A stretch of DNA of 45,479 nucleotides from Candidatus Zipacnadia bacterium (GCA_029820295.1 JALGVA010000031.1:1-45479), one strand, 5' to 3'; shown: positions 16,511 through 24,902, counted from the first letter of the stretch. Numbers and translations: made by a program. The notes: generated from the sequence alone by a model not told the origin.

Positions 16511-16580
16511 GCCGCCCCTCGCATCCGGCCGCCGACCGGCAGTTCGCCCGCCATGCCCCCGGCACCTCGCGCCAAGGACA

Positions 16581-16606
16581 ACGGGGCGGCCGCTCGGCCG
16601 CCCCGT
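16581..16606 (-). terminator. Terminator after the ferredoxin gene
   Basis: A perfect 11-bp stem (ACGGGGCGGCC with GGCCGCCCCGT) and a 4-base loop lie 28 bases beyond the ferredoxin stop codon. The downstream T-tract is poor (TGTCCTT), so it is a GC-rich hairpin terminator of moderate certainty. Confidence 0.65.
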
Positions 16607-16633
16607 TCTGCAGTGCGATGCGCGCTCCGTTCG

Positions 16634-16822
16634 CTACTCGGCCCAGTCAATCGCTGAGACCGGGCAGGAGTCGATGGCCTCCTGGATGGTGTCCTCGTCG
16701 TCTCCCTGTGGGTCGATGACCTCGGCCACGCCGTCGTCATTGAGGGCGAAGGTGTCCGGAGCGATGTCCGGGCACAGTCCGCATCCGGTGCACGTATCCT
16801 GATCCACAACGGGCGTCTTCAC
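16634..16822 (-). CDS. Small [4Fe-4S] ferredoxin
   Basis: The 62-residue acidic protein has C11-x2-C14-x2-C17 (CTGCGLCPDIAPD) and a distant C53-Pro (DSCPVSAI), the pattern of single-cluster ferredoxins of the Thermotoga/Desulfovibrio type. It is a soluble electron carrier; candidate partners are radical SAM enzymes such as LipA, or oxidoreductases elsewhere. The start is GTG 16822, with GGGAGGT 7 bases upstream; a much longer open frame continues upstream but has no similarity and would bury the SD. The gene stands alone, divergent from the APH-fold kinase gene. Confidence 0.92.
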   Translation of the reverse strand: MKTPVVDQDTCTGCGLCPDIAPDTFALNDDGVAEVIDPQGDDEDTIQEAIDSCPVSAIDWAE

Positions 16823-16994
16823 GGGCGTTACCTCCCTGGTGAGTGTCGATGCATCGGCGCCCACCTTCGACGCTGGGCTCGACATACCTCCCGCCGGCCG
16901 TTGAATCATCCCCGGCTGGTGGCCGGGCAGGTGAGCGCCGCGCCGCCGGCGAACCGGTCCGTGTGCGATTCCTGCCGCCGCACCGAGGTCAACC

Positions 16995-18044
16995 ATGACC
17001 CTCACCGACACCTCCCTCGGCTTTGAGGAGGCGCGCGACGCGCTCGCGCGCTGGGGTCTGCGTGTCGGCCGGCGCCAGCTCGCCCCCGGCAGTGGCACCG
17101 CGAATGCCGCAGTGGTCGTCGATACGCCCGACGGGCGGCTGATCCTGCGCCGTCGTAACCCCCGCTACGCTCGTGCCGACTGGGCGCGCTTCGATCAGGC
17201 CCTCTTCGCCCACCTGCGCGCGCGCGGGATCCCGGCGCCCGAGCCGGTGCTGGCCCCCGACGGTCATGGGTGGGTCGTGCACCACGAGCAGCTCTACGAA
17301 CTGTTCCACTTCATCGAGGGTGAGCAGCATCGCTCCGGCGACGCGCGCGAGCTGGCCGCCGCCGGTCGGCTGTTGGCACAGGTGCACGCGGCCGGCGGCG
17401 ACTTCGAGCCGCCCGTGGACAAGCCCTGGCCGCGCTTCCACCCGCCCATGCTCAGTCGCGACGGCCTGTGCGAGCTGCTCGAGCACGCGCGCGACCACGA
17501 CGAGCCCGCCGAGCGCGTGCAGGTGCTCGAGCAGGCTCTGGGCCTCGCGATCACGCTCGTCCGGCGTCTGCCCGACGACGCCTACCGCGCGCTGCCCGCG
17601 ACGGTGGTGCACGGCGATTACCACCCGGCGAACCTCAAGTTCCTGCGCGGGCGCGTGGTCGGGCTGTTCGACTGGGACTGGGCCAGCCACCAGCCGCGCA
17701 TGGTCGATCTCGCCGACGGGCTGCTGTTCTTCTGCGCGGTGCGCGACGCCCCCGTGGTGGCCGGTGACATCTGGTCGCTGACCTCGGCCTTCAGCATTGA
17801 CGCCGAGCGCGCCCACGTCTTTGGCGCCGCCTACCGCGACGAGGGAGGCCTTGACGCCGTCGACCTGGGCGCGCTGCCCGACCTGATGCGCTGCCGGTGG
17901 CTCTACTGCCGGGTCGATGCGGCCCAGCGCAAGGTCGAGCCGCACCGGCGTGCGGAGTTCGTGACACGCGACCTGGACGTGCCACTATCGTGCATCGATG
18001 CGCTGGAGCCGTCGATCCTCGACGGGACGCTGTTCGCGAGCTGA
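16995..18044 (+). CDS. APH-fold phosphotransferase (aminoglycoside/homoserine kinase-like)
   Basis: This 349-residue protein has the eukaryotic-like kinase core of the APH family: the catalytic loop HGDYHPAN (about residues 206-213), where Asp is the base, and the metal-binding DWDW (226-229, in place of the DFG/DWE motif). The N-lobe contains LILRRRNPRYARADW with the ATP-binding region. The layout is closest to homoserine kinase type II, choline/spectinomycin kinase-like and CotH/YtaA-like proteins. It phosphorylates a small hydroxyl-containing compound; the substrate is unknown, and nothing suggests antibiotic resistance. ATG 16995 follows GAGGT. The 172 bases before it hold the divergent ferredoxin start and no clear promoter. 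Confidence 0.85.
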   Translation: MTLTDTSLGFEEARDALARWGLRVGRRQLAPGSGTANAAVVVDTPDGRLILRRRNPRYARADWARFDQALFAHLRARGIPAPEPVLAPDGHGWVVHHEQLYELFHFIEGEQHRSGDARELAAAGRLLAQVHAAGGDFEPPVDKPWPRFHPPMLSRDGLCELLEHARDHDEPAERVQVLEQALGLAITLVRRLPDDAYRALPATVVHGDYHPANLKFLRGRVVGLFDWDWASHQPRMVDLADGLLFFCAVRDAPVVAGDIWSLTSAFSIDAERAHVFGAAYRDEGGLDAVDLGALPDLMRCRWLYCRVDAAQRKVEPHRRAEFVTRDLDVPLSCIDALEPSILDGTLFAS

Positions 18045-18094
18045 CACGCGGCCGCGCGATCTTGCCGACATGCGACGGAGGTCATTCCCTGAAC

Positions 18095-18814
18095 ATGGCT
18101 GGGAAGCAGATTGCCGGGATGGCGCTGGCGCTGTGCGCCCTGGTCGGCGCGCGCGTCGCGTGGGCCGAACTCCGGGTCGAGCGCCTGGGCCTGGTGGCGA
18201 ACGTCACCGAGGAACACGTGGGGGGAGAGAGCGAGTACGATTTCGCCGTCGCCCTGGACGGCGTGTGGGCCAGCGAGTGGGAGGGCGCGCGCCTGGAGCT
18301 GACCATCGACTCGGACTACGACCACTCACTCACCGAGCAGGACGAATATGATCGCCTCAAGACCTGGGTACGCTACCTCTTCCGCGACCGTCCCGCCGAC
18401 CGGTGGAACCCGTTGGTCGTGGTCTCCACCGAGGGCGATCACGACTTCGACCAGGTGCAGACACTGATCGCGGGCGGACTGCGCCGGCATTTCGGCGAGG
18501 GCTTCGTCGAGGTGACGTGCGGGGCCAGCAAGGACCTGACCACGGGTGACGACTGGGTGGGCGACGTGGGCGCGCTCGTGCAGTTCGAGAAGAGTTGGGA
18601 GCGCCTCACCTGGACGATCAACCCGGAGGTGAACTACGGGCTGCTGGGCGAGCTGCGCTTCCGCGAAAACCGCATGCTCTACTCGCTCTCGTCCGGACTC
18701 TCGTACCGGCTTACCGGTGACCTGGGTATCGCCTACCGGTTGGAACTCAACAACGCGCGTGGTGACGACCGCCGCCACCAGTTCCTGGGTATCTCCTACA
18801 ACTTCAGACGTTAG
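18095..18814 (+). CDS. DUF481-like outer-membrane beta-barrel protein
   Basis: The 239-residue product has a signal peptide (MAGKQIAGMALALCALVGARVAWA) and then repeated amphipathic beta-strands with aromatic girdles (YDFAVALDGVWASEW, LTWTINPEVNYGLL, YSLSSGLSYRLTGDLGIAY), ending in FLGISYNFRR, a terminal aromatic strand of outer-membrane type. This resembles DUF481 (YdiY-like) barrels of diderm bacteria. ATG 18095 is 12 bases after GGAGGT; a CTG at 18089 is better spaced. It lies 50 bases after the kinase gene, possibly co-transcribed. Function unknown; assignment rests on strand pattern. Confidence 0.68.
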   Translation: MAGKQIAGMALALCALVGARVAWAELRVERLGLVANVTEEHVGGESEYDFAVALDGVWASEWEGARLELTIDSDYDHSLTEQDEYDRLKTWVRYLFRDRPADRWNPLVVVSTEGDHDFDQVQTLIAGGLRRHFGEGFVEVTCGASKDLTTGDDWVGDVGALVQFEKSWERLTWTINPEVNYGLLGELRFRENRMLYSLSSGLSYRLTGDLGIAYRLELNNARGDDRRHQFLGISYNFRR

Positions 18815-18842
18815 GCGCCGCCAGACGGCCACTCTGCAACGC

Positions 18843-19688
18843 TCAGGCCAGGTTGATCAGCGCCACCGCCGCAACCGCGACCACGATCCCCGCCAGGCCC
18901 GTCCGCCCGGGCTTCTCGCGCCACGCCAGCGCCGCGAAGCCCGCCGCGACGATCATGATCCCCGCCTGCATGATCGGGAAGACGACCGCGCCCGGCAGCC
19001 GGTCCAGCGCCGCAAGCAGCATCAGGTTGGCCAGCACGTTGCAGCTCCCGAGCATCATGCCCCACGCGACGCTCGCGCCGCGCAGCCGGCGGCTGCTCAC
19101 GACCCACGTTCCCAGCATGACGAGCGCCGCCACGCCGAACAGGTAGATGAAGTAGACAGGGCGTTCGGCGCTCAGCCCCGTGGTGTGGTACCACTTCTGG
19201 ATCGACCATGCGGTGCCGTTGACTACGAGGAGCGCGCTCAGGCCCAGCGCCATCGGCCACGTCAGCCGCAATCCGTTGGCCGCCCCCTGGTCGAGGCTGA
19301 GCAGCGGGATCGCCAGCAACGCCAGCGCCACCCCCGCGATCTGCACCGTCTCGAGGGTCTCGTGCCAGATGACCAACGAGGCGCCCAGCGGTACCAGCAC
19401 CGACAGTCCCAGCAGCGCCGCCACGATGCCCAGCCCGCGCCAGTGCATCGGCCCGAGCATCAGCAGGAAGCCGCCGGCGTAGAAGACCCCGCCGATGGTG
19501 CCGATGAAGACGGTGCGCGGGTCGGCGGTGAGCATGCCGCCGCCGAACGACCAGGCGGCGTAGAACGCCGCGGCGAAGGCGTAGTTGACGAGGCCGACGG
19601 TGAGCAGGTCGAGGTGTCGGCGCTGCGCGCTGCGCACGACGATGCCGAAGCCCGCGTTGAAGACGGTCGCGATGATGAGCGTCAGCAT
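18843..19688 (-). CDS. EamA/DMT-superfamily transporter
   Basis: The 281-residue protein consists of about ten hydrophobic helices arranged as two five-helix halves, the layout of the drug/metabolite transporter superfamily. Typical segments are LGLSVLVPLGASLVIWHETL (end of first EamA repeat) and AVVFPIMQAGIMIVAAGFAA with WREKPGRTGLAGIVVAVAAV (end of second). The ATG at 19688 lies after GGAAGGCACCCGGGA; the longer upstream frame lacks similarity. It exports or imports a small metabolite at the inner membrane. It follows the glycosidase-like gene on the same strand but is separated from it by a hairpin. Confidence 0.85.
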   Translation of the reverse strand: MLTLIIATVFNAGFGIVVRSAQRRHLDLLTVGLVNYAFAAAFYAAWSFGGGMLTADPRTVFIGTIGGVFYAGGFLLMLGPMHWRGLGIVAALLGLSVLVPLGASLVIWHETLETVQIAGVALALLAIPLLSLDQGAANGLRLTWPMALGLSALLVVNGTAWSIQKWYHTTGLSAERPVYFIYLFGVAALVMLGTWVVSSRRLRGASVAWGMMLGSCNVLANLMLLAALDRLPGAVVFPIMQAGIMIVAAGFAALAWREKPGRTGLAGIVVAVAAVALINLA

Positions 19689-19740
19689 TCCCGGGTGCCT
19701 TCCGTCTTCCTCGCGATGCGCGCCGGCGTGCGCCAACGGC

Positions 19741-19762
19741 CCGCCGACAGGAGTGTCGGCGG
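19741..19762 (-). terminator. Hairpin between glycosidase-like gene and EamA gene
   Basis: Perfect 9-bp stem (CCGCCGACA with TGTCGGCGG) and a 4-base loop, 44 bases beyond the stop of the upstream glycosidase-like gene on the minus strand. An outer pairing of GCCAACG with CGTTGGC is also possible. There is no T-tract, so it may be only a partial stop. Confidence 0.45.
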
Positions 19763-19806
19763 CACGGTCCGCCGTCGTTGTCGTTGGCCGTTGCCTGCCG
19801 CCCGAC

Positions 19807-21939
19807 CTACCCCAGCTCGATGCGCAGCACCTTGTAGATGTGCAGCGACGGCACCATGATGTGCGCGCGGCCGTCGCGCGTGTCATGCGCCAGCGCCTCC
19901 GGCCCATCGGCATCCGGGGCGAAGGCCGTCGCCGCCACCACGGCCGCGCCCTGGGGTAGCGGCACACTCAGCTCCAGGTTCGTCTTGTCCTCCAGCGGCT
20001 CGGGCTCGGCGCCCAGTGGCGTGTCGTAGTTGAGCAGGTGCAGCACCATCGCGTCGCCGTCGGGGTCGATGAAGGCGTTCACGCGCACGCCCGGCCCGGC
20101 GTCGGGGGCGATGTCCAGTTCACCCGCCCGGCGGGAGAGCAGCCCCGCGACTTCGTCGAGCGGAATGCGCGAGTAGCGCAGCCACGTGCCCTCGCCGTAG
20201 GGCATGTTCTCGTGCAGCTCCGCCCCCTCCGGGGCCGGGCGCAGGGCGGCGGGCAGTCTCTGAGGATCCAGCGGCTGCACGCGCAGATCGTGGGTTGGCG
20301 TCTCGCCGATGATCAGCGCCCGTCCGCCGGCGCGCACGTAGCCGTCGAGGGCATCGATCTGCTCGCGGCTCGCGTACCGCACGTCCGCGAACACCACGGC
20401 GGGATAGGCGGCCAGCACCTTCGGCGTGAAGCGGTCCTCGGTGATGTAGTCGAAGAGCACGTGGGCGTCGAGCAGCTCGGCGGTCACCTGCTCGACCGAC
20501 GTGACGTGCTTGCGGTTCTCGTAGAAGTTCTGGTCGCCGAAGGCCGCGATGCCCACCTGCGCATACGGGACGTAGCCGGCGAACAGATCCTCGTGGCCCT
20601 CAAAGAAGGCGCGGTAGCAGTTGAGCACGTCGGCATACTCGTTCCAGCGCGGGCGCAGCAGGAAGCCGGCTCCCGAACCGAAGGCCGCCGCCTCGGCGTT
20701 GCCCAGCGCGGCGGTCTCCTGATTGAGCACCCAGCCCGGCTCCTCGCTCGGGTAGCCGCCACGGGTAAGCAGCAGCGGCGACAGCAGCTCGCGCACCGCG
20801 AGGGTGTACTTGAGCTGCCACACATGGTCGTTGCGCACGGTCATGGAGATGTCGTCCACGATGCGCGAACGGATCAGCCCCGGGTGCGTACCGTAGTCGC
20901 CGATGGACAGCTCGTACATGATGTAGTTGCTGTCCATGAAGGCGTTGCGCACCGATTCGGGCCGGCCGTGGCCGCCGTTGGGGAAGAGGATGAAGCCGCC
21001 GCCGACCTCCTCACCGGCGCGTCGGATCGCCTGCTGGTGCTCATGGATGCTGTGCCGCCAGAAGCGCTGGGACTCCACCCAGCCGAGCGTCATGGGCTCG
21101 CCGGCCGCGGGCTTGACCGCGAGCGGCACCTGCTCGCCCGCGCCCACGCCGAACAGCAGCGGGATCTCCTCATCCACGTAGCGCTCGCGCAGCCAGTCCT
21201 GGTACTTCGCCTGGCAGAACCGGCAGTAGCACTGCTGGGTGCCGCCGTTGTCGATGAAGGCGCCGTCGTAGCCGACCGCGGCGACCAGGCGCGCCACCGC
21301 GTCGATCCAGGTGCGCCAGCCGGGGTTGTTGACACAGGCCGCGTAGCGCATATTGGGCTCATATGGAGGGTAGAACTCGTCCACGTCCGGCCTCACGCCG
21401 TAGGTGGACTTCATCGAGCCGTCGGGGTTGCGCTGCATCCAGTCGGCGGGGTCAAGCTCCGGGCGCGGCGGCAGGCCGAACTCAAGGTACTCGTCCCAGT
21501 GGTCGTAGAACTCCCAGAAGCCGGTGCGCCGGATGTGGCTGCCGCCGAGGGTGATGGAGCAGATGTAGGGCATCACCCAACGCACGCCCGCGGCGTGCAA
21601 GCCGTCCACCATCTCCTCGAGCCGGCGGAAGCGCTCGCGGGTCTCCGCCGGCGTGAGGCGCCGGATCGCGTCGCCCTTGCCGCCCGCCTGGTTCTCCCCG
21701 CCGACGCCCGCGATCGGCCCCCAGTTGTGGCTCATCACGACGTCCTTGCCGAGGTGCAGCAGCGTCGGGGGCGAGGCGGCGACCGCCGCGATGTACTCCG
21801 GGCTGTCGAGATGGCCCTGCCCGTAGTCAAGCACGTAGGTGATCGGCGGCCGGGTGCGCCAGTCAGGATCGGCGGCGAAGCCCGCGGGTGCCATCGCCAT
21901 CATTCCCGCCATCAGGATCAGAACGGTTGCCCTGCGCAT
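19807..21939 (-). CDS. Secreted putative glycoside hydrolase with beta-galactosidase-trimerisation-like domain
   Basis: The 710-residue protein has a signal peptide (MRRATVLILMAGMMAMAPAGFA), an N-terminal (beta/alpha)8-like part with WVMPYICS and GYDGAFIDNGGTQQCYCRFC (about 245-264), a pattern typical of hypothetical glycosyl hydrolases of the GHL6 kind, and a C-terminal class-I-amidotransferase-like/trimerisation domain (LAAYPAVVFADVRYASREQI, YVRAGGRALIIGE), then a beta-sandwich. Related proteins act on extracellular glycans; no activity is established. The start ATG follows GAGGGGGACACCGG. It lies 32 bases downstream of mdh and may be co-transcribed. The CYCxxC cluster could bind a metal or form disulfides. 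Confidence 0.72.
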   Translation of the reverse strand: MRRATVLILMAGMMAMAPAGFAADPDWRTRPPITYVLDYGQGHLDSPEYIAAVAASPPTLLHLGKDVVMSHNWGPIAGVGGENQAGGKGDAIRRLTPAETRERFRRLEEMVDGLHAAGVRWVMPYICSITLGGSHIRRTGFWEFYDHWDEYLEFGLPPRPELDPADWMQRNPDGSMKSTYGVRPDVDEFYPPYEPNMRYAACVNNPGWRTWIDAVARLVAAVGYDGAFIDNGGTQQCYCRFCQAKYQDWLRERYVDEEIPLLFGVGAGEQVPLAVKPAAGEPMTLGWVESQRFWRHSIHEHQQAIRRAGEEVGGGFILFPNGGHGRPESVRNAFMDSNYIMYELSIGDYGTHPGLIRSRIVDDISMTVRNDHVWQLKYTLAVRELLSPLLLTRGGYPSEEPGWVLNQETAALGNAEAAAFGSGAGFLLRPRWNEYADVLNCYRAFFEGHEDLFAGYVPYAQVGIAAFGDQNFYENRKHVTSVEQVTAELLDAHVLFDYITEDRFTPKVLAAYPAVVFADVRYASREQIDALDGYVRAGGRALIIGETPTHDLRVQPLDPQRLPAALRPAPEGAELHENMPYGEGTWLRYSRIPLDEVAGLLSRRAGELDIAPDAGPGVRVNAFIDPDGDAMVLHLLNYDTPLGAEPEPLEDKTNLELSVPLPQGAAVVAATAFAPDADGPEALAHDTRDGRAHIMVPSLHIYKVLRIELG

Positions 21940-21971
21940 GTCCGGTGTCCCCCTCGAAGCAAGGGATGCGG

Positions 21972-22904
21972 TTACGCGTTCTTGAGGCGCTCCCACGCGG
22001 CCACGGTCTCGCGCACATGCGCGGCCGAGGCATGGAGAGCGGCCATCTCCTCGGCCGACAGCTCGCACTCAATGATCTCCTCGACGCCGGCCGCGCCGAG
22101 GCGCACCGGCACACCCACGAAGGTGTCGTCGATGCCGAACTCGCCCCGCAGCAGCACCGAGGCCGGCAGCACCCGGCCCTCATCGCGCAGGATCGACGCG
22201 ACCATGTCCACCACGCCCGCCGAGGGCGCGTAGAAGGCGCTCGCGGTCTTCATCAGCCCCACGATCTCGGCGCCGCCGTCGCGCGTGCGCTGGATGATCT
22301 CCTCGAGGCGCTCGGGCGCGATGAGCCCGGCGATGGGCACACCGCCGACGGTGGCGGAGCTGGCCAGCGGCACCATCGAGTCGCCGTGGCCGCCGAGCAC
22401 CATGGCCTGCACATCGCGCGCCGCGCAGCCCAGCTCGAAGCCGATGAAGCAGCGGAAACGTGCGGTGTCGAGCGCCCCGGCCATGCCCATCACGCGCTCG
22501 CGCGCCAGGCCGGAGACCTCCATCGCGATGTGCGTGGTCACGTCGAGCGGGTTGGTGACCATGATGATGATGGCGTCGGGCGCGTGCTCCGCAATCTGCT
22601 CGACGATTGACGTGACGATCTTCCCATTCGTGGCCAGCAGGTCATCGCGCGACATCCCCGGCTTGCGCGGCACGCCCGCCGTGATGACCACCACGTCCGA
22701 ACCCGCGGCGGGCTCGTAGGTCGTACCGCCCTCGATCCGGCGGCTGTGCCCGACCAGCGGCGCGGCCTGCGCGAGATCCAGCGCCTTGCCCGCGGCCAGG
22801 CCATCGGCGATATCGACCAGGTAGACGTCCGCGATATCGCCTTCGACCAGGCGCTGGGCGCAGGTAGCTCCAACATGTCCGGCTCCGACGACGGTGACTT
22901 TCAT
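21972..22904 (-). CDS. mdh: Malate dehydrogenase
   Basis: Mdh interconverts malate and oxaloacetate with NAD in the citric acid cycle. The 310-residue protein has the NAD fold GAGHVGAT (residues 7-14) with D31 ending the second strand (NAD preference), the substrate loop GVPRKPGMSRDDL with arginines R80 and R86 that select malate over lactate, the VTNPLDV segment (116-122), and the catalytic His173 in GGHGDSMVPL. Overall it resembles the LDH-like tetrameric malate dehydrogenases. ATG 22904 follows GGAGTGAGG. It lies upstream of the secreted glycosidase-like gene and is divergent from the HExxH membrane protein. Confidence 0.94.
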   Translation of the reverse strand: MKVTVVGAGHVGATCAQRLVEGDIADVYLVDIADGLAAGKALDLAQAAPLVGHSRRIEGGTTYEPAAGSDVVVITAGVPRKPGMSRDDLLATNGKIVTSIVEQIAEHAPDAIIIMVTNPLDVTTHIAMEVSGLARERVMGMAGALDTARFRCFIGFELGCAARDVQAMVLGGHGDSMVPLASSATVGGVPIAGLIAPERLEEIIQRTRDGGAEIVGLMKTASAFYAPSAGVVDMVASILRDEGRVLPASVLLRGEFGIDDTFVGVPVRLGAAGVEEIIECELSAEEMAALHASAAHVRETVAAWERLKNA

Positions 22905-23000
22905 AACCTCACTCCGTGAGAGCTATCATCTGCCGGCGATCAGCTACCAGCAAACGGCAACGGCGACGGCATGCGGCGGGCGGCGCAGGCTGCGGCGGTG

Positions 23001-23009
23001 TGCTATAAT
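23001..23009 (+). promoter_or_regulatory. Extended -10 promoter (TGCTATAAT)
   Basis: A perfect sigma-70 -10 hexamer TATAAT (23004-23009) with the upstream TG of an extended -10 element (TGCTATAAT). No -35 is recognisable, which extended -10 promoters do not need. The start of transcription should fall about 7 bases downstream, at or next to ATG 23017, so the transcript would be leaderless. Confidence 0.7.
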
Positions 23010-23016
23010 GCGCGCC

Positions 23017-23781
23017 ATGCCCTCCGCACTTGAACTCATCCGGCGCGTCATGCTGGTGGCGGGCGAGGCGGTCTTCCTCTACGTCGCCTCGCGCCTGGTG
23101 TTCGAGCGCGTGCTGCGCGCGACGTGGGGGAGAGCGCCGGCCCGCCGATGGCTCGTGGGGTTTCTCCGGCTGCCCGGCAACATCCTGCACGAGAGCAGCC
23201 ACGCGCTGGGCTACTACCTCGCCGGCTACACCGTGCGGCGGGTGGTGTTCTTCTTCGTGGACGAGGAGGGGCGTGGCTACTGCCGGCCCGGCCCGCCGTG
23301 GTCGCCTATCGCCCTACCGTGGCTGGCGACCGGATTCGCGGCGTTGATGCCGCTGATCACCGGCGCGGTGGGACTGTGGGCGGCATCGGTGCTCCTGGGC
23401 GTGCCCGGCGACCCGTCTGACCTCGCCATGACCACCGACTGGCGCCGGCTCGCCGACGTGCTGACTGGCCTCGACTACCACGCGTGGCAGACCTGGGCCT
23501 TCCTCTACCTGGCGCTGAGCATCGGGGCCGAGCTTGCGCCCAGCGAGATCGACCTGCCCAAGAGCGTGCCCGCGCTCATCGCCGCGACGGCAGTCGTGGC
23601 GCTGTTGATCGTCGGGGTCTCGAAATTGCCGCCGGCCTCGGCGCTGCGCGGGCAGTTCGACGTCTACTTCAGCGCGGCGCTGTCGTGGACGTCGGCGGTG
23701 CTCGACTTCGGCATCATGGCGCTGGTGTTCGTCGGCGTGCCGGCGGCGATCATCGCCTGGGCGCTGCGCAGCCGGGAGTGA
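23017..23781 (+). CDS. Polytopic membrane protein with HExxH motif (M50-like)
   Basis: The 254-residue protein has about five to six membrane segments and the motif NILHESSHALGYYLAGY with HESSH at residues 58-62. HExxH inside or next to a membrane helix, followed by a Gly-rich helix, is the zinc site of M50-type intramembrane or membrane-embedded metalloproteases, and related DUF-type families. The second metal ligand expected further along (an Asp in NxxPxxxxDG in S2P) was not found, so it may be a divergent or inactive member. ATG 23008 lies inside the -10 box, so ATG 23017 is chosen; it has no SD, as expected of a leaderless mRNA. No operon partner. Confidence 0.75.
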   Translation: MPSALELIRRVMLVAGEAVFLYVASRLVFERVLRATWGRAPARRWLVGFLRLPGNILHESSHALGYYLAGYTVRRVVFFFVDEEGRGYCRPGPPWSPIALPWLATGFAALMPLITGAVGLWAASVLLGVPGDPSDLAMTTDWRRLADVLTGLDYHAWQTWAFLYLALSIGAELAPSEIDLPKSVPALIAATAVVALLIVGVSKLPPASALRGQFDVYFSAALSWTSAVLDFGIMALVFVGVPAAIIAWALRSRE

Positions 23782-23900
23782 GCGGCTGCGGTTCGGCGTC
23801 GCCGGGGAGGGCCTGGCCGCGCCGGGGCGGAAGCCAGGGATGAGACGGGCCCGCGTGCCGCAGGATCTGCGGAGACCACGTGCGTACTGGAGGCAGCGCG

Positions 23901-24737
23901 ATGGACGTCACGACCATCCCGGCGGAAAGGCTGGGTGAGGGCTCGCCGATCCGCGTCGAAGTGCTGGAGACCGACCAGGACCTCTACCACGACATGGCGC
24001 GCACCATGCTCAACCGGGTGCGCGCGAACGATGCCATCGGCCGACCCACCGTCTTCATCCTGCCGGTGGGGCCGGTGGGGCAGTACCGGCGCATGGCGCG
24101 CATCTGCAACCTCGAGCGCATCAGCCTGCGCAACCTCGTCGCCTTCAACATGGACGAGTACCTCACCGAGGACGGCGAGTGGCTGCCCATCGACCACCCG
24201 CTGAGCTTCCGCGGGCACATGCAGCGCAGCTTTCTCGATCTGATGGACCCCGAGCTGGCGCCGCCGGCCGAGAACATCATCTTCCCGGACCCACGCGACC
24301 CCGACGCCGTGGCACGGCGCATGGCCCAACTGGGCGGCGTGGACATCTGCTACGGAGGCATCGGCATCACCGGCCACATCGCCTTCAACGAGCCGCCTGA
24401 ACCGGGCATCGAGATGACGCCCGAGGAGTTCGCGGAGCTGCCCACGCGCGTGCTGGAGCTGTCGCGCGAGACCCGCACCATCAACTCCGTGACTGTGGCC
24501 GACGGCAACATCGCGCTCATCCCGCGGCTGGCGATCACCATCGGCATGAAGGAGATCCTCGCCGCGCGCGAGATCAGGCTCTACGCCAACCGGCCCTGGC
24601 AGCGCGCGGTGGTGCGGCGGGTGCTGCACGGAGAGGTCACCGCGAAGCTCCCGTGCTCGCTGGTGCAGCGCCACCCCAACGCGTCGCTGACGATGACGGA
24701 GTTCGTCGCGCGGCCGCCGCGGCGGCGGCTGGCGTAG
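23901..24737 (+). CDS. Glucosamine-6-phosphate deaminase/isomerase-like protein (NagB fold)
   Basis: The 278-residue protein has the NagB layout: AFNMDEYLTE (about 81-90, with Asp85 matching the general base Asp72 of E. coli NagB), HPLSFRGHM, GGIGITGHIAFNEP (152-165) and ITIGMKEILAARE. The ring-opening His is kept (H159) and Glu148 of E. coli is kept (E164), but the Asp141 position is Thr157. It should act on a sugar phosphate in the cytoplasm, perhaps glucosamine-6-phosphate, perhaps another. ATG 23901 follows GGAGG by 7 bases; the frame opens at GTG 23880 without similarity. Single gene bordered by a hairpin downstream. Confidence 0.8.
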   Translation: MDVTTIPAERLGEGSPIRVEVLETDQDLYHDMARTMLNRVRANDAIGRPTVFILPVGPVGQYRRMARICNLERISLRNLVAFNMDEYLTEDGEWLPIDHPLSFRGHMQRSFLDLMDPELAPPAENIIFPDPRDPDAVARRMAQLGGVDICYGGIGITGHIAFNEPPEPGIEMTPEEFAELPTRVLELSRETRTINSVTVADGNIALIPRLAITIGMKEILAAREIRLYANRPWQRAVVRRVLHGEVTAKLPCSLVQRHPNASLTMTEFVARPPRRRLA

Positions 24738-24767
24738 GGGCGGCCGACCGGCCGGGCCTGCCCCGTC

Positions 24768-24812
24768 CCGATCCTACGCGACCGCACGCGATGCGGTCGC
24801 GGGCGGGATCGG
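24768..24812 (+). terminator. Long two-part hairpin after the NagB-like gene
   Basis: An inner perfect 10-bp stem (CGCGACCGCA with TGCGGTCGCG, loop CGCGA) is enclosed by an outer 7-bp pairing (CCGATCC with GGATCGG). It lies 30 bases after the stop. Only scattered T residues follow. It most likely ends the transcript before the aroF promoter. Confidence 0.6.
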
Positions 24813-24851
24813 TGCTGTCCCCTCCGCCCCTTCCCCTCGCGCGCCCGCCTC

Positions 24852-24860
24852 TGCTATACT
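24852..24860 (+). promoter_or_regulatory. Extended -10 promoter (TGCTATACT) for aroF
   Basis: TGC followed by TATACT is one base from the consensus extended -10. The presumed -35 region (TTCCCC at 24831) is weak. Transcription would begin near 24867, leaving a 36-base leader with GAGAGG before ATG 24903. The same TGC-TATAxT layout occurs at 23001. Confidence 0.6.
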
Positions 24861-24902
24861 TCACCGACCTGAGGGGCATCCCGACGTCGAGAGGCGTTTC
24901 CC

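Noticed and set aside
16995-18044. Aminoglycoside resistance gene
   Set aside because: The APH fold is clear, but many metabolic kinases share it; nothing in the sequence or context points to antibiotic modification.
20038-22233. A 731-codon plus-strand open frame spanning the glycosidase-like and mdh genes
   Set aside because: It crosses the boundary of two well-supported genes on the other strand and has no similarity to any family.
22905-22960. Degenerate heptamer repeats (AGCTATC-like) between mdh and the HExxH protein
   Set aside because: Copies are too imperfect to call a repeat array.
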